A stretch of 8,865 nucleotides of DNA from Bacteroides sp. (GTDB lineage Bacteria; Bacteroidota; Bacteroidia; Bacteroidales; Bacteroidaceae), in assembly GCA_019412865.1 (NCBI GenBank), contig DXOJ01000358.1, forward strand, positions 1 to 8,865. The letters run 5' to 3'. The position numbers and the translations under genes are program-made. The notes beneath the pieces were generated by a model. It worked only from the letters and a program-made list of their open reading frames with translations. It had not been told where the DNA came from and made no database searches. Below, one piece after another: positions 1 to 7,660 of the stretch (its first letter is position 1; every line of letters begins with the position of its first letter).

Positions 1-1587
1 CAGTTTTTCATTAATACAGCTCATGATATACGTACTCCGTTAACTTTGATAAAAGCACCTTTGGAGGAATTGCTGGAAGAAGAGAATCTTACCGACAACG
101 GAATAACCCGTACGAACATTGCATTGAGGAATGTGGAAGTTCTTCTGCGGTTGGTCAGCAATCTGATTAATTTTGAACGAACGGATGTATATTCCTCTAA
201 AATGAGTGTTTCCGAGTATGAGCTGAATACTTATATGAATGAAATATATGATACATTCTCTTCTTATGCAGCCATTAAGCGTATTGAATATACATACGAG
301 AGTAATTTCAGCTATATGAATGTATCGTTTGATAAGGAGAAGATGGATTCTATTTTGAAGAATATAATATCGAACTCGCTAAAATATACTCCGGAAAGTG
401 GAAAGGTCAGCATTTCTGTATCTGATACGAACGATTCATGGAAAGTGATTATCAAGGATACAGGTATAGGTATTCCTGCCAGTGAACAAAGTAAGTTGTT
501 CAAGCTACATTTTCGTGCCAGCAATGCCATTAACTCCAAAGTGACAGGTAGTGGTATAGGATTAATGCTGGTAGGAAAACTGGTCAGCCTTCATGGTGGT
601 AAGATTAGTGTAGAGAGTGTTGAACATCAAGGTACGACAATCAAAATTGTCTTTCCGAAAAGCAATAAAAACTTTCAAAATACCGGGGAGGAAACGCACT
701 CTAAATTTGAAGCGTTGGCTCTTGTACTTCCCGCTCCGAATGTACCTGCAAATACAACAGTCACTGTAAATAATCCAAATTCACGACGAATTCTGGTTGT
801 AGAAGACAATGATGAGTTACGCTCTTATCTGGTCAGTTCATTATCTTCCATCTATAATGTGCAAGCTTGCGCCAATGGAAAGGAAGCATTGATTATTATA
901 AAAGAATTTTGGCCGGAACTGGTACTTTCTGATATTATGATGCCGGAGATGGGAGGAGACGAACTGTGTGTCGCTAATAAAAGCGATATTGAGACTTCAC
1001 ATATTCCTGTATTGTTGCTCACAGCTTTAGGAGATGAAAATAATATTCTTGACGGTCTGTCCATTGGTGCGGACGAATACCTCATCAAACCTTTCAGCGT
1101 GAAAATTCTGCGGGCAAATATTGCTAACTTACTGGCAAACCGGGAACTGTTGCGCATGAGATATGCCAATCTGGATATAGAAAAAACGATGGTTCCATCT
1201 GCAAACGGCACTAACAGCCTTGATTGGAAGTTTATATCAAATGCTAAGAAAATCGTGGATGAGAATATAAACAACCCTGAATTTTCCGTTGATGTGCTCT
1301 GTGAATCAAGTGGCATGAGCCGTACCAGTTTCTATTGTAAATTGAAAGCATTGACGGGACAGTCTCCGACAGAGTTTATTCGGGTGATGCGTTTGAAACG
1401 TGCTACCGAATTACTGAAAGAGGGTAGATATGCTATTAATGAGATTTCAGACATGGTTGGATTTTCTGAAACTAAATATTTCCGGGAAGTATTCAAAAAA
1501 TACTATAAGATGAGTCCGAGCAGGTATGCTAAAGAAGGAGGTAATCCCGCTGCTAGTGATCTGGAAGATGACGACGAAGAAGATTGA
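1..1587 (+). CDS. Hybrid two-component system regulator (HTCS), C-terminal part, 5' truncated
   Basis: The reading frame is open from base 1, so the start, sensor domain and membrane segments lie off the left edge; 528 residues are visible. The first visible motif is a histidine kinase H-box, FFINTAHDIRTPLTL, with the phospho-acceptor His at bases 22-24. A HATPase domain follows: N-box around residues 121-131 (NIISNSLKYTP), DTGIGIP at 153-159 and GSGIGLML at 183-190. A receiver domain spans about 262-380, with the acidic pair in VVEDND, phospho-acceptor Asp at about 311 (LSDIMMP) and the Lys of LIKPF at about 363. An AraC-type DNA-binding domain fills about 408-510. All key residues are intact. 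HTCS proteins are Bacteroidetes inner-membrane regulators that usually control glycan-use genes on sensing a periplasmic sugar; the target here is probably off-window on the left. The end is very acidic (LEDDDEED), with stops TGA and TAA in tandem. It converges on the neighbouring operon, so control of that operon is possible but not shown. Confidence 0.95.
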   Translation, partial: QFFINTAHDIRTPLTLIKAPLEELLEEENLTDNGITRTNIALRNVEVLLRLVSNLINFERTDVYSSKMSVSEYELNTYMNEIYDTFSSYAAIKRIEYTYESNFSYMNVSFDKEKMDSILKNIISNSLKYTPESGKVSISVSDTNDSWKVIIKDTGIGIPASEQSKLFKLHFRASNAINSKVTGSGIGLMLVGKLVSLHGGKISVESVEHQGTTIKIVFPKSNKNFQNTGEETHSKFEALALVLPAPNVPANTTVTVNNPNSRRILVVEDNDELRSYLVSSLSSIYNVQACANGKEALIIIKEFWPELVLSDIMMPEMGGDELCVANKSDIETSHIPVLLLTALGDENNILDGLSIGADEYLIKPFSVKILRANIANLLANRELLRMRYANLDIEKTMVPSANGTNSLDWKFISNAKKIVDENINNPEFSVDVLCESSGMSRTSFYCKLKALTGQSPTEFIRVMRLKRATELLKEGRYAINEISDMVGFSETKYFREVFKKYYKMSPSRYAKEGGNPAASDLEDDDEED

Positions 1588-1621
1588 TAAATAAAAAGCG
1601 AATAGATACGTTGTATTAAAA

Positions 1622-1665
1622 AAAGTTCTCCTCTGTTATGGGTATCTATAACAGAGGAGAACTTT
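1622..1665. terminator. Bidirectional intrinsic terminator
   Basis: A perfect 18-bp inverted repeat has arms at 1622-1639 (AAAGTTCTCCTCTGTTAT) and 1648-1665, with an 8-base loop. On the + strand it is followed by CTTTTT; on the - strand the stem runs into a T tract (TTTTTTT, complement of 1615-1624). It lies 34 bases after the regulator stop and 53 bases after the S-component stop, between convergent genes, so it should end both transcripts. Confidence 0.92.
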
Positions 1666-1718
1666 CTTTTTCAAGGCTTATAACTCTTTTCAGGGAAAAG
1701 CGGTTATTGATAAGGAAG

Positions 1719-2231
1719 TTATTTGCGAATCAAATATCTAATGAATAAATAACCTCCGAATACTTGCAGGCACATTCCGGGAATTCCAATGCGGAAATCC
1801 TGAACGGCATTGTAGAAATTACCTATATACATCCACTCTCCCAATGTCCCCACAGCTTGATAGGTAAGTACCACGCCAACCAATACCGGGATGGAGATAC
1901 GTCCGAAACGTTGTGCGGCCCAACCGGCAGCAATGGCGAGCAATACGGACTTTAATAAAATAGCAGGCAGCACCGCCGGCATCGGCATACCAAAAAGTAA
2001 GGAGTTGATAATAGGGGAAAGAACAGCAGTCAGCAGACCGACTTTCCATCCGTACTTATAAGCTCCGATCAGTGTGAAGAAATAGATAGGCAGCCAGGTT
2101 ATTCCTCCTTGCGGTATGAGATGAAAAAATTGGGGAAAAAGGATATTGCCAACGATGAATAACGAGGCTGCCAGATAAGTTCTCACATTGCCGTAATTCA
2201 GCGAATAGAGTTTTACAGTAGTTGATTCCAT
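1719..2231 (-). CDS. ECF-type transporter S component (substrate-binding membrane protein)
   Basis: A 170-residue, very hydrophobic protein with about six predicted membrane segments (near 17-37, 44-60, 63-80, 86-105, 112-130 and 147-166). Length, segment number and features such as TWLPIYFFTLIGAYKYGW and the LSPIINSLLFGMPMP stretch fit S components of energy-coupling factor transporters, which bind a vitamin or metal in the inner membrane and use a shared EcfA/EcfA'/EcfT module for ATP-driven uptake. No ATPase or EcfT gene is in the window, so if this is an S component it is of the orphan (group II) type. It is the last gene of the operon, 13 bases after the TonB receptor, suggesting that the two carry the same ligand across the outer and inner membranes. 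The start is ATG. I cannot assign it to a substrate-specific family such as BioY, RibU or FolT. Confidence 0.75.
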   Translation of the reverse strand: MESTTVKLYSLNYGNVRTYLAASLFIVGNILFPQFFHLIPQGGITWLPIYFFTLIGAYKYGWKVGLLTAVLSPIINSLLFGMPMPAVLPAILLKSVLLAIAAGWAAQRFGRISIPVLVGVVLTYQAVGTLGEWMYIGNFYNAVQDFRIGIPGMCLQVFGGYLFIRYLIRK

Positions 2232-2244
2232 ATCATTTTATTAT

Positions 2245-4134
2245 TTAAAAGTTCAAATTAATACCACCCATAAACGTAGCTTTGGGCATGGGATAACCTG
2301 CATTTATTTCATAACGCTGTGCCAGCAGGTTCTCTCCTTTTATGAAGAGGTTAGCGAAACGGCAGACACGATAATTCCCACGAAAATTCCATAAAACAAA
2401 ATGATCCTGTTGCTCGCTACCCTTTACAACAGAAGTATAAAGTCCTTTCACATATTGTACTCCAGTCGATATACTCCAACGTCCGGAAGTATAGTCCGCC
2501 CCTGCATACAATTTATGTTCGGGAGCAGCAAGAACGGGATTCTCCATGTGCAACCAGCTATAATTAGCGTTCACATTCCAGTGTGAATTGATGTGGTAGC
2601 CTATATTCGTTTCAACTCCCCAATTCTCTATCTCTCCGGAATTGATATTCAATGGAGGAAAGAGTCCGTTTGACATAATCAGATTGTCGCCATTGATATA
2701 GTAAAGGCTGACTCCGTAGGACAATGCCTCTTTCAGCAGACGTTGTGAATAGGAAAGTTCATAGTTGATTAGTTTTTCCGGTTTCAGTTCCGGGTTGGCA
2801 GGAGAAAACATATACATCTCACGAATGGTTGGATTACGGTATCCTTTGCTGACCATTGCTTTAAGTTCTGCATTCTTAGGTAAATGAAAAGCCAGTCCAC
2901 CTTGTGGAATCCATTCTGTACCTACGTGTGAATGGTGGTCTACACGAATACCTGCGTCCAGTGAGAACCAACTGCTGATATCCTGACGGAAATCAACGTA
3001 TCCGGCAAACTCATCCATTTGCTTGTCTACTCCCGGAGTATGTTCACCCGTAGCCAGTACTTTGTTCCATGATTCACCTCCGAAGTGTTGATAATCAAAT
3101 CCTACGGTCAAACGATTACCGGTAAAGAAAGTGGCACTCTGATACCATGATACACCCAGCATTTTGTCTTTAGAGTTGAAATGTGATTTTTGCGGTTCTT
3201 TTCCTATCTGATAGCCATCATTGATTTTATGCCGTCCCCAGTTATAGAAAAAGCTCAAACCTCCTGAAGTCTTTTCATAATGATTTTCCAAAGCAAACGA
3301 TGTCATTCCACGAGTGATACGGGAATCGTTGTCAATCAGTGGTACTTGGATAGTCCCCGGATTGGAAGCATTAAAATGGGTTACATTCACATCTCCCCAT
3401 ACTTTCCAGAAAGAACTGATATCATAACCTAACTTTGCGTATCCACCATATTGCTCGAATCCCATATCGGGACGATGTCCATCTGTACGATTATATGATT
3501 CGGTTACGACGCTACTGAAACGTCCCTTCTTGACACGGTTGGAAAATTCAGTCTGCAACGTGTTATATGAACCGTACCCAACTTGCATATTCGTCTTCAC
3601 ACCTTCTTCCTGTTGCCGACGGGTAACAATATTAATCACACCACCCATGGCATTCGAACCATAAAGTACAGATGCAGGACCTCGTAAAACTTCCACTTTC
3701 TCTGCCATCATAGATTGATAAGCATCCGCTATCGGATGTCCCATCAAACCCATGTACTGGGGATGACCGTCAATCAGTACCAATAATCCCGCTGTCGGAC
3801 TACCACCGATACCACGCAAGCTCATGCCACCTGCAGCTCCTGTAGATACGCCATATCCCATGATGCCACGACTGGTAGTGAATAATCCCGGTACCTGCTC
3901 CGTTAACAACGGCAAAAGAGAAGGCTCATATCTTTTCTCAATTTGTTGCCTGCCGACTACGGAAATGGTCATCGGAAGATGACGCACATCGGTTTCATTA
4001 CGTGTTCCGGTGACTACGACTTCATCAATCATATAATTTCTTCCGGCCTGTATGCTATCCTTTTTAGTCTGTGCCATTCCCGAGATGGAAAGCAAGCTAC
4101 CGAACAGGAATAAACAAGCTGTATTTCTTTTCAT
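2245..4134 (-). CDS. TonB-dependent outer-membrane receptor
   Basis: A 629-residue outer-membrane active transporter. Residues 1-21 form a signal peptide (probable cleavage GMA|Q). A TonB-box-like stretch DEVVVTGTR follows at 37-45, and then a plug domain to about 175 with the typical MSLRGIGG, VLIDGHP, EKVEVLRGPASVLYGSNAMG and GVINIVTRR stretches. The rest is beta-barrel and ends in aromatic Phe (GGINLNF), as expected for barrel assembly. It lacks the N-terminal carboxypeptidase-regulatory-like domain of SusC proteins, has no SusD partner, and is shorter than SusC (about 1000 residues). It therefore resembles the BtuB, siderophore or heme receptor class rather than glycan importers. A segment NPELKPEKLINYELSY matches the NPxL region common in these receptors, which does not define the ligand. 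The ATG is preceded by a 30-base A-rich gap after the DUF1893 gene. The substrate is unknown; the downstream S component suggests a vitamin-like or metal-containing small molecule. Confidence 0.95.
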   Translation of the reverse strand: MKRNTACLFLFGSLLSISGMAQTKKDSIQAGRNYMIDEVVVTGTRNETDVRHLPMTISVVGRQQIEKRYEPSLLPLLTEQVPGLFTTSRGIMGYGVSTGAAGGMSLRGIGGSPTAGLLVLIDGHPQYMGLMGHPIADAYQSMMAEKVEVLRGPASVLYGSNAMGGVINIVTRRQQEEGVKTNMQVGYGSYNTLQTEFSNRVKKGRFSSVVTESYNRTDGHRPDMGFEQYGGYAKLGYDISSFWKVWGDVNVTHFNASNPGTIQVPLIDNDSRITRGMTSFALENHYEKTSGGLSFFYNWGRHKINDGYQIGKEPQKSHFNSKDKMLGVSWYQSATFFTGNRLTVGFDYQHFGGESWNKVLATGEHTPGVDKQMDEFAGYVDFRQDISSWFSLDAGIRVDHHSHVGTEWIPQGGLAFHLPKNAELKAMVSKGYRNPTIREMYMFSPANPELKPEKLINYELSYSQRLLKEALSYGVSLYYINGDNLIMSNGLFPPLNINSGEIENWGVETNIGYHINSHWNVNANYSWLHMENPVLAAPEHKLYAGADYTSGRWSISTGVQYVKGLYTSVVKGSEQQDHFVLWNFRGNYRVCRFANLFIKGENLLAQRYEINAGYPMPKATFMGGINLNF

Positions 4135-4164
4135 ACTTTATTTCGTGTTTCAAGTTTCTTCTTT

Positions 4165-4584
4165 TTACTTCTTATTTCTGATCTTTTCCAGAAAATCGCG
4201 GATCAGTGGTAATATTTCTTCTGCTGATTCCACTTCGCTGCACATTGTCTCTACAGGACATCCTCCTGTATGGTTACGGTTCCAGATAAAAGGTACTTTC
4301 TCTGTAAAACCAACTTTTATATCTGATTTCTGAAGCAACTCCAGAGCTTTGGTACTGATAATATCAGTATATAGCTCTTTGATACCTCCCAGAATCATCA
4401 GGGCGGCAGCTCCCTTTCCGACCACCTTATCAGCAATCGAAGCTCCTTTAAGAAACTCCGGTTCCTGGGTCAGTAAATCATAGATATCAGCCACACCGCG
4501 TTGAGTGAAAGTACGGATTTCTCCTTTGTTGGCAATAGTACAGGAATATCCTCCCGTATGTAGTAAATTGATTAATTCTTCCAT
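4165..4584 (-). CDS. DUF1893 family protein (deaminase-like fold)
   Basis: A 139-residue soluble protein without signal peptide, so probably cytoplasmic. It shows the features I associate with DUF1893: the stretch ADKVVGKGAAALM at 51-63, the hydrophobic segment ILGGIKELYTDIIS after it, and GGCPVETMC at 107-115 with Cys109, Glu112 and Cys115. The family includes Thermotoga TM1506, whose structure has a cytidine-deaminase-like fold but no known activity. The Cys and Glu residues could form a metal or catalytic site; that is inference. The start ATG is 8 bases after the aldo/keto reductase stop, with AAGAAAAG directly upstream, so the two are probably translated from the same message. It sits between the reductase and the receptor. 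Being cytoplasmic, it could act on the imported ligand or sense it. Family assignment is fairly sure; function is unknown. Confidence 0.8.
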   Translation of the reverse strand: MEELINLLHTGGYSCTIANKGEIRTFTQRGVADIYDLLTQEPEFLKGASIADKVVGKGAAALMILGGIKELYTDIISTKALELLQKSDIKVGFTEKVPFIWNRNHTGGCPVETMCSEVESAEEILPLIRDFLEKIRNKK

Positions 4585-4592
4585 CTTTTCTT

Positions 4593-5996
4593 TTATAAAG
4601 TACCTTGTTTCAATTGTTCTACGAACTGATCTATCCGATGCAGCTCTTTCGGAATATCAATGTTCTGCGGACAGTGTGCCACACACTGGTTACAACCGAT
4701 GCAATGGCTTGCCTGACGAAGTTTGGGCACGCTACGGTCATATCCGACTAGAAAAGCACGCCGGGCTTTTGCATAATTCTCATCCTGCCCGTTCCTGGGG
4801 ACATTCCCTTCATTGACGCAACGGTTGTAATGTAACAACACAGCAGGTATATCCAACCCATACGGACATGGCATACAATATTTGCAGTCGTTGCAAGGGA
4901 TCGTTGGATATTTCAACATTAATTGTGCCGTTTCTTCGAGAAACTCTTTTTCTTCATCTGTCAACGGTTCCAAAGGAGAATAAGTGCGGAGATTATCTTG
5001 CAGATGCTCCATATAAGTCATGCCACTTAACACAGTCAGAATGTCCGGAAATGAACCGGCAAAACGGAAAGCCCAGGAAGCGACACTGCTTTCCGGACGG
5101 CGTTGTTTGAGCCGTGCCACCAGGTTGTCATTCAATTTAGACAAACGACCTCCTAAAAGCGGTTCCATAATGATAGATGGAATTCCTCGTTTATGCAGTT
5201 CTCCATACAGATATTCAGCATCCGTATTCCGGGTATTGGTTTCTTTTGCATGTTTCCAGTCTACATAGTTCAATTGTATCTGTACGAAATCCCACTTGAA
5301 TTCATCGTGCCGTGAAAGCAGATAGTCATACACTTCGATATCCCCATGATAGGAGAATCCCAAATTGCGGATACGTCCTGCCTCCCGTTCTTTCACCAGA
5401 AAGTCAAGCATTCCGTTATCCAGGTAGCGTCCTTTAAGGGCTTCCATTCCTCCCATGCCGATGCCGTGAAGCAGCATATAATCAATGTAATCTACCTGCA
5501 GGTCTGCAAACGATTTGTGGTACATCTTGAGCGATGCTTCACGAGACCATGTATCGGGAGAGAAATTGGATAACTTGGTGGCGATATAATATTTGTCACG
5601 GGGATGACGGCTCAATGCAATACCCGTTGCCTTTTCGGAAAAGCCCTGTACGTATGCCGGAGATGTATCGAAATAGTTTACTCCGTGAGCGATTGCATAA
5701 TCAATCAGTCCATTCACGGCATCCTGGTCGATTACTTCACCATTACCGTTGGGAGCAGGTTTGAGAGGCCAACGCATACAACCATATCCCAAGAGTGAAA
5801 CACGGTCACCGGTAGTCGGAGACGTGCGGTAAGTCATTTTATCGGTAGGCACCTCTCCTTCTCCTGTTGCGCTGCTTGAAGAGGAAGTACCTTTTGAAGA
5901 GCATCCGTATAATAGCCCTGTCGACGTGGCTGCACTAATACCTACAATCTTAATGAAATCTCTTCTATTTATATCTTTCTTATTTTTATCTTCCAT
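4593..5996 (-). CDS. Tat-exported lipoprotein aldo/keto reductase with C-terminal ferredoxin-type domain
   Basis: A 467-residue protein. The N-terminus has a twin-arginine motif (NRRDFIK, Arg11-Arg12), a hydrophobic stretch and a lipobox LLYGC with Cys32. This predicts Tat export of a folded protein and lipid anchoring; the serine-rich tail after Cys32 has no acidic surface-export signal, so a periplasm-facing anchor is likely. Residues about 54-340 form the aldo/keto reductase barrel with an apparently complete tetrad: Asp110 (NYFDTSPAY), Tyr115, Lys141 (ATKLS) and His177 (MLLHG). The C-terminus binds two predicted [4Fe-4S] clusters: Cys368/371/374/377 (spacing 2-2-2, then Pro) and Cys432/435/438/442 (2-2-3, then Pro). 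The family normally uses NAD(P)H, which is not free in the periplasm, so the cofactor may be loaded before export or electrons may come through the clusters. The gene lies 19 bases after the polyferredoxin gene, the likely electron donor. The substrate is unknown. Confidence 0.92.
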   Translation of the reverse strand: MEDKNKKDINRRDFIKIVGISAATSTGLLYGCSSKGTSSSSSATGEGEVPTDKMTYRTSPTTGDRVSLLGYGCMRWPLKPAPNGNGEVIDQDAVNGLIDYAIAHGVNYFDTSPAYVQGFSEKATGIALSRHPRDKYYIATKLSNFSPDTWSREASLKMYHKSFADLQVDYIDYMLLHGIGMGGMEALKGRYLDNGMLDFLVKEREAGRIRNLGFSYHGDIEVYDYLLSRHDEFKWDFVQIQLNYVDWKHAKETNTRNTDAEYLYGELHKRGIPSIIMEPLLGGRLSKLNDNLVARLKQRRPESSVASWAFRFAGSFPDILTVLSGMTYMEHLQDNLRTYSPLEPLTDEEKEFLEETAQLMLKYPTIPCNDCKYCMPCPYGLDIPAVLLHYNRCVNEGNVPRNGQDENYAKARRAFLVGYDRSVPKLRQASHCIGCNQCVAHCPQNIDIPKELHRIDQFVEQLKQGTL

Positions 5997-6015
5997 AATC
6001 TTATACTGATTTAGA

Positions 6016-7524
6016 TCAAATAATTCTATGCATCTGATGTCCTGTCACATAAATAGCGCTGAAAGGACGGGACGGACAAAGGTTCTCACACGCCCCACAA
6101 CCGATACATTTTTCTACATTTACTACCGGAATCTTTGGAGAATCTGTTTTTTCAGGATCGGAAGCCACCATCTGTATGGCACCTGTCGGGCAATGGCGGG
6201 CACAGTTGCCACACTCCATTCCATCCGTCAAAGGCACACAGTTCTCTTTAATCCATACGGCATGTCCGATCTGAATAGCTGATTTCTCGGCAAGACTGGT
6301 GAGATGAATAGCGCCGGCGGGACAAACTTCCGAACATTTAGTACATTCGGGACGGCAATACCCACGTTCGTATGACATTTCCGGTTGCATCAATGTCAAT
6401 AGGTTGTCTGACGGACGCAATACCTGATTGGGACAAACAGAGACACATAATTGGCAGGCTGTGCAATGTTGAGTGAAATTGCGTGCGCTTAATGCACCGG
6501 GAGGATAGATAGGATTTTCTCTTTGGGGAATCTTTTTATCTTCGATAGTAGCCAATCCTCCGTCTACTTTCTTCTCTTGTGCTTTCAGTACAGAAGTTGT
6601 TGCAAAAATGGCCGATGCTGAAAGGAAGCTACGACGGGCGTTGTCTACCTGTTCAGTAGTGACAGACTTTGCTTTCGAATCTTCGCTCGTAGCTGTTTCG
6701 TTCTTAGGTTTCCGTCTTGTGTATGTAATGGCTCCATGCTTACACTTTCCGATACAATCCATACAAGTCACACAACGGCTATAATCTATTTCATGGGCTT
6801 TCGGATTAATACACGATGCTTTGCAATTGCGGGCACACAAACCGCAACTATTGCATTTGGAAGTATTAATTACCGGTTTGAATATCGCATATTTGGATAT
6901 AAACCCTAATACAGTACCTACGGGGCAGATCGTATTACAATAGGTTCGTCCGTTGCGCCACGCCAGAATGAAAAGAACAACAAGGGTGGCAATGGCAATC
7001 AACATCGTCGAAAGACTCTTCATCCATACATCTACCTCATAAAAAGCATAACTATCCATTCGTTCGGCGAAATACGCCAACAGGTTGTTTCCCCATTGCC
7101 AGACTGGTGCAAAAAGACTGGAAGCTATCCGGCCATAAGCACTATACGGTGCCAGCAAGATAGCCAAAGAGTTCAATCCTGCAACCATCATGATAATGAA
7201 TACTCCTAAAACGCCATACCGAAACCATTTCATTGCTGGTGAATAACGGAACCGGTTTTTCTTTTGTTTGCCGGACACCCACGAAACAATGTCCTGAAAC
7301 ACTCCCAACGGACAAATAACAGAGCAGTAGATACGTCCGAACAGGAATGTAAGTACAACTAAAAACAATACGACACCTATGTTCAAGGCTAATAAAGCCG
7401 GCAGAAATTGAATTTTCGCCAACCATCCGAACCATGTGTGCAATGTACCCGTGAAGTCGAGGAACAGAAAGGTGATAAGCGTAAAGCACACAATGGCAGT
7501 TGTAAGTCTGATAGTACGCAGCAT
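6016..7524 (-). CDS. NapH/NapG-like fused membrane polyferredoxin (4Fe-4S electron-transfer protein)
   Basis: A 502-residue protein starting at the ATG at 7524-7522. The frame extends in-phase to a TTG at 7563, adding 13 polar residues, but the ATG sits directly before the first membrane helix and is preferred. The first part resembles NapH: four membrane segments (about 4-24, 43-62, 100-124, 169-189), two CxxxCP motifs (Cys67/71 and Cys196/200), then two [4Fe-4S] sites (Cys224/227/230/234 and Cys251/254/257/261). After a polar linker comes ARRSFL (Arg297-Arg298) and a weakly hydrophobic stretch to about 313, like a Tat signal. The last part resembles NapG/MauM: PPGAL at 341-345 and four cysteine groups (354-364, 390-401, 429-445, 473-483). 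In total six [4Fe-4S] clusters are predicted. NapGH pass electrons from quinol to a periplasmic reductase; no nitrate reductase genes are present here, so the downstream exported reductase is the likely partner (inference). It is first in the operon. Confidence 0.88.
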   Translation of the reverse strand: MLRTIRLTTAIVCFTLITFLFLDFTGTLHTWFGWLAKIQFLPALLALNIGVVLFLVVLTFLFGRIYCSVICPLGVFQDIVSWVSGKQKKNRFRYSPAMKWFRYGVLGVFIIMMVAGLNSLAILLAPYSAYGRIASSLFAPVWQWGNNLLAYFAERMDSYAFYEVDVWMKSLSTMLIAIATLVVLFILAWRNGRTYCNTICPVGTVLGFISKYAIFKPVINTSKCNSCGLCARNCKASCINPKAHEIDYSRCVTCMDCIGKCKHGAITYTRRKPKNETATSEDSKAKSVTTEQVDNARRSFLSASAIFATTSVLKAQEKKVDGGLATIEDKKIPQRENPIYPPGALSARNFTQHCTACQLCVSVCPNQVLRPSDNLLTLMQPEMSYERGYCRPECTKCSEVCPAGAIHLTSLAEKSAIQIGHAVWIKENCVPLTDGMECGNCARHCPTGAIQMVASDPEKTDSPKIPVVNVEKCIGCGACENLCPSRPFSAIYVTGHQMHRII

Positions 7525-7561
7525 AAATTTATTAATTTTCAAATTATAGTAGTTATATCTC

Positions 7562-7596
7562 AATATCCGAAACGTTCCGTCCTAATATACGATATT
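7562..7596 (-). other. Leader dyad between promoter and first operon gene
   Basis: Within the predicted 5' leader of the five-gene operon, GATATT (7591-7596) and AATATC (7562-7567) are complementary. Inside them lies a near-palindrome CGAAACGTTCCG (7568-7579) with one mismatch that becomes a G-U pair in RNA. It could be a leader hairpin or an operator; it may be chance. No known riboswitch pattern is recognisable in the roughly 100-base leader. Confidence 0.3.
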
Positions 7597-7630
7597 CCAT
7601 CAGAATTGATTTTTGTACTTTTTATCGCTG

Positions 7631-7660
7631 CAAATTTAATCAGATAGATTCGGTTATCAA
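7631..7660 (-). promoter_or_regulatory. Bacteroides-type promoter of the five-gene operon
   Basis: On the - strand, TAAATTTG (complement of 7631-7638) matches the Bacteroides -7 consensus TAnnTTTG exactly. TTG (complement of 7658-7660, within CTTG) lies 19 bases upstream, as expected for the -33 TTTG element. Transcription would start near 7624-7627, leaving a leader of about 100 bases before the ATG at 7524. It is the only convincing promoter seen for the operon. Confidence 0.7.

Noticed and set aside
852..1316. 154-residue - strand frame opposite the regulator
   Set aside because: It lies entirely opposite the intact receiver and AraC domains and looks like an antisense shadow.
2245..4134. 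SusC-type glycan importer of a polysaccharide utilisation locus
   Set aside because: No SusD partner, no N-terminal carboxypeptidase-regulatory-like domain, too short for SusC, and no glycoside hydrolase nearby, despite the adjacent HTCS regulator.
4052..4333. 93-residue + strand frame across the receptor/DUF1893 junction
   Set aside because: It overlaps the ends of two well-supported genes on the opposite strand and has no recognisable features; the same holds for the other + strand frames inside the operon.
6016..7524. Periplasmic nitrate reductase (Nap) locus
   Set aside because: Only NapH/NapG-like sequence is present; no NapA, NapB, NapC or NapD gene is seen, so nitrate reduction is not supported.
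7525..7563. Longer reading frame for the polyferredoxin starting at TTG (7563)
   Set aside because: The added 13 residues are polar and the ATG at 7524 lies directly before the first membrane helix; TTG starts are uncommon.
7525..7630. Cobalamin, FMN or thiamine riboswitch in the operon leader
   Set aside because: The leader is only about 100 bases and no known conserved riboswitch core is visible.
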